NCBI RefSeq assembly: GCF_000192225.1
Contig: NZ_GL872413.1
Location: 39,602 to 80,766 of the forward strand
Reading direction: 5' to 3'
Origin: Capnocytophaga sp. oral taxon 338 str. F0234
GTDB lineage: Bacteria; Bacteroidota; Bacteroidia; Flavobacteriales; Flavobacteriaceae
DNA: 41,165 bases
The notes below the pieces were generated by a model. It did not search any database. It was not told the origin of the DNA and saw only the letters and a list, made by a program, of their open reading frames with translations. Position numbers and translations under genes: made by a program. This document shows, one piece after another, positions 32,777 to 39,810 of the stretch. How positions within the stretch are numbered: position 1 is the first letter of the stretch; each line of letters begins with the position of its first letter.

Positions 32777-33463
32777 TTAAACAAACACCAATCCCATTTG
32801 CTGTAAATAATAGTTCTTTCCTACTTGCTCCTTTGCCTTGTCAGAAATCCAGAAATCAGGTTTGAGTAACTGCTCTCTTTTGACCATCTTTGCTTTATGA
32901 CTAATTTTCTTAATCCGATTTACTATATCGTTAAAAATCACACATATAGGATATTTTTCTGTATCGTAATTACCTCTTAGGTTATTATTTTTATCCGCAA
33001 GACTAATGGTTTTAGGATAAGTAAGCCTCAACCCAAACGTACTTTCAGGTTCGAAATAGATGGTAGAGAGCAATTTTTTTTCCTTTATGTAGAGAAGATG
33101 AAATGGGTCAATATTCATAAAAGGTTCTTTTGAGCGCACCAACTTATACTTATCGGACACCTTGCCATTGAGTATTACCTCAGGGAAAATAAGTTTCTGA
33201 GTTTGGTCAATCATACTTTGACGCATCTTATTTTCAAAAGGGCACAGGATTTTGTGATTATACTTTTCCTCACGAAGCAGTATTTTTTCATAATATTGCT
33301 GATAAGCAGTAAAAATTTCCTGCTTTTCTGTGCTGATATAATCCATATCAACTCGCATATTGTTAGTTACAAACTCATAATCTTCTCTACTGAATATAGC
33401 TTCAAACTCTTCAGGAATGATTACAAAATTAAATTTTTTATGCCAAGTATTTACAGAGTACAT
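32777..33463 (-). CDS. Unknown cytosolic protein
   Basis: I do not recognise this 228-residue protein. It is rich in Lys, Glu, Tyr and Phe, with no signal peptide or membrane helix. Notable segments are FVIIPEEFEAIFSREDYEFV near the N-terminus, TYPKTISLADKNNNLRGNYD in the middle and a basic stretch RIKKISHKAKMVKREQ near the end. It is followed by the DUF4300 lipoprotein gene 38 nt further on and preceded by a short frame after the GNAT gene, so it may be in one transcript with either. A real gene is likely from its length and codon use. Confidence 0.6.
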   Translation of the reverse strand: MYSVNTWHKKFNFVIIPEEFEAIFSREDYEFVTNNMRVDMDYISTEKQEIFTAYQQYYEKILLREEKYNHKILCPFENKMRQSMIDQTQKLIFPEVILNGKVSDKYKLVRSKEPFMNIDPFHLLYIKEKKLLSTIYFEPESTFGLRLTYPKTISLADKNNNLRGNYDTEKYPICVIFNDIVNRIKKISHKAKMVKREQLLKPDFWISDKAKEQVGKNYYLQQMGLVFV

Positions 33464-33505
33464 AATGTGAGTGGTTAATGGTTAATGTTCAATGATTAAT
33501 GACTC

Positions 33506-33589
33506 TCATAATAAGATTGTTCTATACCTAAAAAGGCGATAGGCATTTTGCAGACTTTTAGCGTCAATCTCTTGAGTATTCATCTTCAT
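33506..33589 (-). CDS. Possible 27-residue peptide coupled to the GNAT gene
   Basis: An ATG overlaps the GNAT stop (ATGA) and opens a 27-codon frame, MKMNTQEIDAKSLQNAYRLF, ending in RYRTILL. It resembles the start of a normal protein cut short and could be a remnant or a small protein. Evidence is only the overlap and composition. Confidence 0.2.
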   Translation of the reverse strand: MKMNTQEIDAKSLQNAYRLFRYRTILL

Positions 33590-34122
33590 TTTTCTTTATT
33601 TAATGTATACACCAAAATCGTATGTCGTTCCCCTATAAGCGGAAACAAGAAATCTTCAAGGAGATGATGATAGCGAAAACCACATTTTTCAAGTACCCGC
33701 TGTGAGGCAATATTTTCCTTGTATACGCTTGCCCACAGCTGGGTAAGGTGTAAGTTATCAAAGGCATATTGTATGATGCATAGTGAGACTTCTGTCATAT
33801 AACCCCTGCCCCAAAAGTCTTCTCCCAGCCAATAGCCTATTTCAGCTTCATTTTCGCCCACAGGAAGGTTGCTTTCTCCTTGCAAATTCAATCCAATACT
33901 TCCTATAGGAGTATTGTTAGGCAAACAAATAGCGAAAGAATGAGACTTGCGAAGTACAATTTCAATAATCTCTCGGCTCTCTGTTACACTTTTATGAGGC
34001 TGCCAACCGCACATCTTGCCTATAATAGGGTTGTGTGCTTGTGTATATAGTGCTTCGGCATCGGAAACTTCCCAAGGACGGAGTAAAAGGTGAGGGGTTC
34101 TAAGTATTACTATTGTACTCAT
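33586..34122 (-). CDS. GNAT N-acetyltransferase (RimJ/RimL type)
   Basis: The 178-residue protein is an acetyl-CoA-dependent N-acetyltransferase of the RimJ/RimL branch. The N-terminal LRTPHLLLRPWEVSDAEALY is typical. The acetyl-CoA-binding loop is EIGYWLGEDFWGRGYMTEV with the Q/RxxGxG/A-type signature (WGRGYMTE). The late segment YKENIASQRVLEKCGFRYH is the usual end of the fold. The substrate, a protein N-terminus or a small molecule, is not evident. It is transcribed away from the TonB receptor gene; a TATATTTG box lies about 95 nt upstream. Confidence 0.9.
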   Translation of the reverse strand: MSTIVILRTPHLLLRPWEVSDAEALYTQAHNPIIGKMCGWQPHKSVTESREIIEIVLRKSHSFAICLPNNTPIGSIGLNLQGESNLPVGENEAEIGYWLGEDFWGRGYMTEVSLCIIQYAFDNLHLTQLWASVYKENIASQRVLEKCGFRYHHLLEDFLFPLIGERHTILVYTLNKEK

Positions 34123-34216
34123 TATACAGAATTATTATAGTTAACAATACAGTAATATACAGATCTTCCTTATACATAATTTAAGAGAGATTCTTAAGAT
34201 TGCTGTTTTTATTTTG

Positions 34217-34224
34217 CAAATATA
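34217..34224 (-). promoter_or_regulatory. -7 box of the GNAT gene
   Basis: TATATTTG followed by CAA on the - strand, about 95 nt before the ATG at 34122. Confidence 0.45.
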
Positions 34225-34384
34225 CATTATTTTTTTAATTATAATTTATATATCCATCTCCTTCAAAAGAATTTTCTAGAAAGATATATCAAGGCTCCCT
34301 ATTGATAAAAATCTCTCTTATAAGAAGAAACTTTTTCCTTTCATTTTTTAACATTTGAAAAGTATTTTTTTAGAAAAAAAAGAG

Positions 34385-34392
34385 TAAATTTG
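34385..34392 (+). promoter_or_regulatory. -7 box of the TonB receptor operon
   Basis: TAAATTTG followed by C, 51 nt before the ATG at 34443. The nearest TTTG (34354-34357) is 27 nt upstream, too far for a standard -33 box, so the promoter may depend on an activator. Confidence 0.5.
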
Positions 34393-34442
34393 CAGAAGGA
34401 AATTTTATATACTTTAAACAAAACTCATTTTAAAAAAGCACA

Positions 34443-37190
34443 ATGAAATCTTTGATTTTTTCTTTTTTTCTCCTTTTAGGAAGTGCGACTGTTCTTGCAC
34501 AGAACATTACACTTAAGGGAGAAGTCAGTGATGGAAAAGCTCCATTATCTGAGGCTACTGTTTCCATAGAAGGACAGGAGCAGAGCACACAAACGAACTC
34601 AAAAGGAGTTTTTGAGTTATCCCTTCCACAGGGAAATTACATCCTGCGTATCCATGCTAATGGATATCAACTTCAGAAAGTACGAGTGGACTTACAGGCA
34701 CCCACCTCATTGCCTGCTGTTGTTCTACAAAGAGAGAATGTCTCCACTGAAGAACAAGTGGGTACCACTATTAGTATAGCTGATGAAGAACTGGATGATG
34801 AAGAAGGCAGTCCAGAAATGATTTCTGGATTCCTACAATCCTCTCAGGACTTATATTTTCGTCGTTCTTCCTTTGATTTCAGTCCTGTATTCTACCGACC
34901 TCGCGGTTACCAAAGTAGCACCGCAACGGTACTTGTCAACGGAGTAAATATGAACAAAGTAGAGACTGGTCGCCCTCAATGGAGCAACTGGGGAGGGTTG
35001 AATGATGCTACTCGTAGTCAAGTAATTGTTACTGGGGTAGGTGCCTCAGAGAATGACTTTGGGGGAGTCTTTGGTAGTAATTCTATTACTATTGCCCCTT
35101 CTGAGCTTCGTAATGGACTCCGTATTTCAGGGACTACTACCAACCGAAACTACTTTGGACGTGCGATGGTTACTTATAATTCAGGGATTACTCCTAGCAA
35201 TTGGGGATATATGGTATCTGCATCCTATCGTGGAGGAAATGGGAAAACATGGCTCATCCCTTCCATAGAAGGGATGGTATATCAGTCCTATGGAGTTTCT
35301 GCTGCAGTGGAATACAAGGCAAGTCCTTACTTCTCCACTAATCTTATGGGAATTTACTCCTATAACAATCGTGGAAAATCAGCTCCTCTTACCCAAGAGA
35401 CTATTTCCTTAGGAGGGAGAAACTACAATCCTAATTGGGGTATGCAAGGAGACTATGTTCGTAATTCCAAAATGAAACGCATTGCAGAACCTCTTTTTGT
35501 TCTTTCTAATACTTACCATAAAGGAGACACCAAAATTACCGCCCACTTAGGTTATCAGTTTGGACAAGTAGGAGATACTCGTATTCAATACGTAAAATCA
35601 CAAAACCCTGACCCTTCCTATTACACTAATATGCCTACCTATTATTATAATATGTATGATGCATCCACAGGCGAAGGAGATCCTTTTGCATGGGATAAAG
35701 CAGCAAGGCAAATAGACTATTTCAAAGCCAATAAACAACTTAATTGGGATAAGCTCTATCAGATAAATACAAATACAGGAGGAGAAAGCATGTTCTCCCT
35801 TAATGAAGATATTATTGATACCAAAACTCTTACTGCTAATGTAATAGGAACTACTAAAATAGCCTCAAATATTACTTTTAACGGAGGTGTTTCTTATCAA
35901 CACATTGGGACAGAGAACTTTCAACAGATCAATGACCTACTAGGAGGACAATATTTCCTTAATAAGAGTTATTATTCAGGTGAGAATTATGACACTACTG
36001 AAAACCTACGACTTGGAGAAGGGGACAAATATCAATATCACTATAAAGCTACTGTACAAAGAGCTAATGTATTTGGACAGTTACGCTTTAAGTACGGAAA
36101 GGCGGACTTCTATGTGGCAGGTCGTGTGAATCGTACCAATTATGAGCGAGAAGGACTCTTTGCTAATAACTCTGTATATGTGGACTCTAAAGGTAAGAGT
36201 GGTGTAAAATATTTTAATACTTTCAGTTCTAAAGCAGGACTTACCTATAGTATCACTGGTCGTCATATTTTACAATTTAACACTGGTTACTTTGAAGAAG
36301 CACAACCTTTGAATAATGTTTTTGTGAATATCCGTAATTCCAACTCTATTATTCCTTTCCGATTAAAACCAGAAACCCAAATTACTGCCGATGGGAGCTA
36401 TATTATACGCATGCCTTATATAAAGGCTCGCCTTACAGGATATGTAACTAAGTTCGAAAATGCTACTGAAAAAAGCTATTTCTTTACTCAGTCTCGTCTT
36501 GGTGATGAGTCCGCAGGGTTCCTCACTCAAACGATGGCAGATATTGAAAAACTCCACTTTGGAGGAGAATTAGGAGCAGAAGTGCAAATCACTGCCTCAT
36601 GGAAAGCTACAGGAGTCGTTTCTATCAATCAATATACTTACACAAATAATCCCATTCTTTTCCAATCCTCCGACAAGAGACTTGTAGGAGATCCTTTAGT
36701 AGCATACTTGAAAGATTACCATGCTGGACAAGCACCTGAGCAAGTATACTCCTTAGGATTAGAATACCAGAGCCCTCACTACTGGTGGATAGGAGTTACT
36801 GCCAACTTGTTCAACAATAATTATATTGGTATTGCTCCAAGTCTTCGTACAGAGAATATCTATCTTGATCCTAATACAGGTAGTCGCTATACTAATGTTG
36901 ATGAGAATGCTGTTCGAGGATTGTTACGACAAGAAAAATTGCCTACTCTATTTCTTATGAATGCTTCCGCAGGAAAATCATGGAGAATAAAGGGACACTT
37001 CCTTAATGCCTTTATCAGTGTAAACAATTTACTCAATACTCAATACAAAACCAATGGTTTTGAACAGGCTCGTAAGGGAGATTATCAAGCAATGCTTAAG
37101 GATCGCAAAAGCGGTTATCCTACTTTTGGTAACAAGTATTTCATTGGTTATGGTACTACCTACTATCTGAATCTAACCTTAAGTCTTTAA
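34443..37190 (+). CDS. TonB-dependent outer-membrane receptor with carboxypeptidase-like domain
   Basis: The 915-residue protein imports an unknown ligand across the outer membrane using TonB energy. It has a signal peptide (ending VLAQ), then an Ig-like carboxypeptidase-regulatory domain at about 24-95 (ITLKGEVSDGKAPLSEATVS, TNSKGVFELSLPQGNYIL), a plug with FYRPRGYQSSTATVLVNGVN and NDFGGVFGSNSITI, and a long barrel ending in YYLNLTLSL. A SusC-type signature is not obvious and no SusD follows; instead a DUF5689 lipoprotein starts 15 nt later and an OB-repeat lipoprotein after that. The operon suggests that those lipoproteins bind or process the ligand. An iron- or sugar-specific motif was not seen. 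Confidence 0.9.
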   Translation: MKSLIFSFFLLLGSATVLAQNITLKGEVSDGKAPLSEATVSIEGQEQSTQTNSKGVFELSLPQGNYILRIHANGYQLQKVRVDLQAPTSLPAVVLQRENVSTEEQVGTTISIADEELDDEEGSPEMISGFLQSSQDLYFRRSSFDFSPVFYRPRGYQSSTATVLVNGVNMNKVETGRPQWSNWGGLNDATRSQVIVTGVGASENDFGGVFGSNSITIAPSELRNGLRISGTTTNRNYFGRAMVTYNSGITPSNWGYMVSASYRGGNGKTWLIPSIEGMVYQSYGVSAAVEYKASPYFSTNLMGIYSYNNRGKSAPLTQETISLGGRNYNPNWGMQGDYVRNSKMKRIAEPLFVLSNTYHKGDTKITAHLGYQFGQVGDTRIQYVKSQNPDPSYYTNMPTYYYNMYDASTGEGDPFAWDKAARQIDYFKANKQLNWDKLYQINTNTGGESMFSLNEDIIDTKTLTANVIGTTKIASNITFNGGVSYQHIGTENFQQINDLLGGQYFLNKSYYSGENYDTTENLRLGEGDKYQYHYKATVQRANVFGQLRFKYGKADFYVAGRVNRTNYEREGLFANNSVYVDSKGKSGVKYFNTFSSKAGLTYSITGRHILQFNTGYFEEAQPLNNVFVNIRNSNSIIPFRLKPETQITADGSYIIRMPYIKARLTGYVTKFENATEKSYFFTQSRLGDESAGFLTQTMADIEKLHFGGELGAEVQITASWKATGVVSINQYTYTNNPILFQSSDKRLVGDPLVAYLKDYHAGQAPEQVYSLGLEYQSPHYWWIGVTANLFNNNYIGIAPSLRTENIYLDPNTGSRYTNVDENAVRGLLRQEKLPTLFLMNASAGKSWRIKGHFLNAFISVNNLLNTQYKTNGFEQARKGDYQAMLKDRKSGYPTFGNKYFIGYGTTYYLNLTLSL

Positions 37191-37205
37191 TTAAAAAATA
37201 ACAGC

Positions 37206-38036
37206 ATGAAAAAAATAATATTTCTTATAGGGCTCAGCCTCCTTACTTCTTGTAGTAAGGTTTCCAATTATGACAAGCCTAATACAGGAGACCTTGCCAA
37301 AGAACAAGATGCCAAAGCCAAAGCCTTCACAGGCACCTTAATTACTTATGCACAGCTAAGAGCAAAAGTCAGCACTTCTTTTACTCAATATAATGATAAT
37401 GAAGCTTTTGAAGGATATGTAATTTCCAGTGACGAAGCAGGAAATTTTTATAAAAAGGTCTATGTACAAGCTCCTGACAAATCAGGAACAATAGCTGTAG
37501 CCATTGATAAAAAAGGGCTTTATGGCGAATATCCTATAGGTACTAAGGTACAAGTTCGCCTCCAGGGAACTACCGTATGGTTCAGCAGTCGCTATTCCTT
37601 ACTTGAAGTAGGCTATGGACATGGAAAAACTGCTGGAGGAAACACTAAGATAAGTAATCTCCCTTCAGCTATGTATGAAGATATCATCATACCTACCACT
37701 GAAAAGGCTCCTATGTCACAACTTGCTACAAGCTTTGATAATCTAAGTTTTGACAAGTCTACGCAAGAGAATAAACTACTTATTCTAAACAATGTTTCTT
37801 TCCAATCCGCTGATGTAGGAAAACCTTTTCACAATCCTCGTGATCAGTATAATACTACCTATACTCTTACAGATGGTGCAAGTGGTACTCTTCCTTTTTT
37901 AACCAGTAGTTATGCTTCTTACATCAAAGACCTTGTCCCTGCAGGGAAATTACGTATTACAGGTGTACTGACCAAGTACGGAAACAATTATCAATTTTAT
38001 ATTAATGCTATTAATGACATACAAACAACAAATTAA
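37206..38036 (+). CDS. DUF5689 lipoprotein
   Basis: The 276-residue lipoprotein has the lipobox LLTSC (Cys16). Its body matches DUF5689, a Bacteroidota envelope family with OB-like beta-barrels: TYAQLRAKVSTSFTQYNDNE, FEGYVISSDEAGNFYKKVYV, then a second barrel ending in GKLRITGVLTKYGNNYQFYI. The first residues after the Cys (SKVSNYD) are a weak match to a surface-export signal. It sits between the TonB receptor (15 nt) and the OB-repeat lipoprotein (11 nt). It probably acts at the receptor as a binding subunit, with ligand unknown. Confidence 0.82.
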   Translation: MKKIIFLIGLSLLTSCSKVSNYDKPNTGDLAKEQDAKAKAFTGTLITYAQLRAKVSTSFTQYNDNEAFEGYVISSDEAGNFYKKVYVQAPDKSGTIAVAIDKKGLYGEYPIGTKVQVRLQGTTVWFSSRYSLLEVGYGHGKTAGGNTKISNLPSAMYEDIIIPTTEKAPMSQLATSFDNLSFDKSTQENKLLILNNVSFQSADVGKPFHNPRDQYNTTYTLTDGASGTLPFLTSSYASYIKDLVPAGKLRITGVLTKYGNNYQFYINAINDIQTTN

Positions 38037-38047
38037 AAACTATTCTT

Positions 38048-39622
38048 ATGAAAAAGTTATTATTATTTAGTCTTGCACTTGGCTTACTTATAGGCTCTTG
38101 TGCAAAAGATCCAGAGAGTATTCCTCCTATAACTCCTCAGCCTCAACCCCAACCTTCAAATACTATTGAGGCAGCCAATGCAACTGCAAGTGATTATGTA
38201 TCAGGGAAGAAAGCTACTGTACACGGTAATATTAGTGTGGATGGAACAAAGTCCTACTTTGTATTCAAAGATGGGACAAAAATCCTACTCTATTCACCAA
38301 AAAGTGTATTCGATGCGCTCTCTGCAGATACCAAAACAAAACTCAAAACAAATGGACATGAACTCACTGCAACAGGTACTTTCAAAGATTTTACTCCTAA
38401 GAATTCCACCACTGTAGTTAAGCAACTTGTTTATGAAAGTGAAAATGATCTAAAATTCGGACAAGGTACCACCCCTCAACCTCAACCTTCAGACACCATC
38501 GAGGCTGCCAATGCAACTGCAAGTGATTATGTTGTAGGGAAGAAAGCTACTGTGCACGGAAACATTAGTGTGGATGGAACAAAGTCCTACTTTGTATTCA
38601 AAGATGGAACAAAAATCCTGCTTTATTCACCAAAAAGTGTATTCGATGCGCTCTCTGCAGATACCAAAACAAAACTCAAAACAAACGGTCAGGAACTCAC
38701 TGCAACAGGTACTTTCAAAGATTTTACTCCTAAGAATTCCACCACTGTAGTTAAGCAACTTGTTTATGAAAGTGAAAATGATCTAAAATTCGGACAAGGT
38801 ACCACCCCTCAACCTCAACCTTCAGACACCATCGAGGCTGCCAATGCAACTGCAAGTGATTATGTTATAGGGAAGAAAGCTACTGTGCACGGAAACATTA
38901 GTGTGGATGGAACAAAGTCCTACTTTGTATTCAAAGATGGAACAAAAATCCTACTCTATTCACCAAAAAGTGTATTCGATGCACTCTCTGCAGATACCAA
39001 AACAAAACTCAAAACAAACGGTCAGGAACTCACTGCAACAGGTACTTTCAAGGATTTTACTCCTAAGAATTCTACCACTGTAATTAAGCAACTTGTTTAT
39101 GAAAGTGAAGATGCTTTAAAATTCGGACAAGGTACCACCCCTCAACCTAATCCTAATCCCAATCCTAATCCTTCACCATCAGGGATATTTGATTTTGAAT
39201 GGATCACTAATATCTCCAAGAGTTATGGAAACGCTGTTGAAAAAGAAAGTTCTGATGGGGTAAAATTGGAAGCTCAAGGTCGTACAGAAACAAAAGAAGA
39301 TATAGATTATGCTATTGATGGTAAGGGATTGGTACTTAATGGGTATAAAAAAGGCTACATTAAAATAACTTTCCCTAATGGAGTAAAGAATTTCTCTTTT
39401 GATTACAAGCCTTTCTACACCAATACAAAGAGTAGGGAATTCATTATCTACGAGGGAGATGAGAACAGTACAACAGAACTTGATAAGAAAAAATTTGCTT
39501 ACGATACGCCTAAAGCTACTTACTCTAAAGAGTTTAACAAAACTGGTAGTTATACAATTACTATAAAACTTTCTAACCCTAGTAAACAAGTTATTTTTGA
39601 TAATATCAAATGGACAAACTAA
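38048..39622 (+). CDS. Surface lipoprotein with three OB-fold-like repeats
   Basis: The 524-residue lipoprotein (lipobox IGSC, Cys18) continues AKDPESIPP, where Lys plus acidic residues fit the Capnocytophaga surface-export signal. A Pro/Gln linker leads to three 111-residue repeats (about 38-360). Each has ASDYV, GKKATVHGNISVDGTKSYFV, FKDGTKILLYSPKSVFDALS, LKTNG, ELTATGTFKDFTPKNST and QLVYESE, a pattern of an OB-like barrel. A Pro/Asn-rich linker (NPNPNPNPSPSG) separates a C-terminal strand-rich domain (about 378-524: FDFEWITNISKSYGNAVEKE, IDYAIDGKGLVLNGYKKGYI, NPSKQVIFDNIKWTN) that looks like a carbohydrate- or nucleic-acid-associated beta-sandwich. It closes the receptor operon. Ligand and function are unknown. 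Confidence 0.85.
   Translation: MKKLLLFSLALGLLIGSCAKDPESIPPITPQPQPQPSNTIEAANATASDYVSGKKATVHGNISVDGTKSYFVFKDGTKILLYSPKSVFDALSADTKTKLKTNGHELTATGTFKDFTPKNSTTVVKQLVYESENDLKFGQGTTPQPQPSDTIEAANATASDYVVGKKATVHGNISVDGTKSYFVFKDGTKILLYSPKSVFDALSADTKTKLKTNGQELTATGTFKDFTPKNSTTVVKQLVYESENDLKFGQGTTPQPQPSDTIEAANATASDYVIGKKATVHGNISVDGTKSYFVFKDGTKILLYSPKSVFDALSADTKTKLKTNGQELTATGTFKDFTPKNSTTVIKQLVYESEDALKFGQGTTPQPNPNPNPNPSPSGIFDFEWITNISKSYGNAVEKESSDGVKLEAQGRTETKEDIDYAIDGKGLVLNGYKKGYIKITFPNGVKNFSFDYKPFYTNTKSREFIIYEGDENSTTELDKKKFAYDTPKATYSKEFNKTGSYTITIKLSNPSKQVIFDNIKWTN
38132..39130 (+). repeat. Three 333-bp tandem repeats within the OB-repeat gene
   Basis: Units start at about 38132, 38465 and 38798 (GGTACC marks at 38465, 38798 and again 39131, exactly 333 bp apart). 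Units two and three differ at only a few, mostly silent, positions; unit one is slightly more diverged. The unit is a multiple of three, so gain or loss of copies keeps the frame. Confidence 0.9.
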
Positions 39623-39641
39623 TTTCTTAGTATCATAATCT

Positions 39642-39673
39642 AAAGGTCTACTTTCTTAGGGAGTAGACCTTTT
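39642..39673 (+). terminator. Terminator of the TonB receptor operon
   Basis: AAAGGTCTACT (39642-39652) and AGTAGACCTTT (39662-39672) form a perfect 11-bp stem with a 9-nt loop, ending in TTTT. It is 20 nt after the stop of the OB-repeat gene. Confidence 0.9.
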
Positions 39674-39700
39674 CTAATTTATATTTTCCAATAAAAATAT

Positions 39701-39731
39701 TTTGAAAATAACGAAAATATTGTTAATTTTG
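39701..39731 (+). promoter_or_regulatory. Promoter of the second OB-repeat lipoprotein
   Basis: TTTG (39701-39704) and TAATTTTG (39724-39731) are separated by 19 nt, an exact Bacteroidota promoter. Transcription should start near 39738, about 70 nt before the ATG at 39811. It is separated from the receptor operon by the terminator. Confidence 0.75.
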
Positions 39732-39810
39732 TAGCACTGAACAGGTATCAAAATCTCCTATCAGAAAACAAAAAACTATTCTATCAACCAAGAATTTAAA
39801 TACTATATTT

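Larger units (their letters stand above)
34123..34442. other. Divergent promoter region, GNAT and TonB receptor
   Basis: It holds a - strand -7 box for the GNAT gene (34224-34217) and a + strand -7 box for the receptor (34385-34392). A short inverted repeat, TTAAGA / TCTTAA, lies at 34181-34197. No gene was seen. Confidence 0.55.

Noticed and set aside
34443-38036. SusC/SusD polysaccharide-use locus
   Set aside because: The receptor is followed by a DUF5689 protein, not a SusD-like helical lipoprotein, and no glycoside hydrolase is adjacent.
38166-39083. Three similar 60-83-residue frames in the +3 frame inside the OB-repeat gene
   Set aside because: They are out-of-frame copies produced by the 333-bp repeat; the lipoprotein frame has the signal peptide and promoter context.
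38048-39622. Type IX secretion cargo
   Set aside because: The protein has a lipobox and a surface-lipoprotein signal; its C-terminal part does not show a recognised type IX C-terminal domain.
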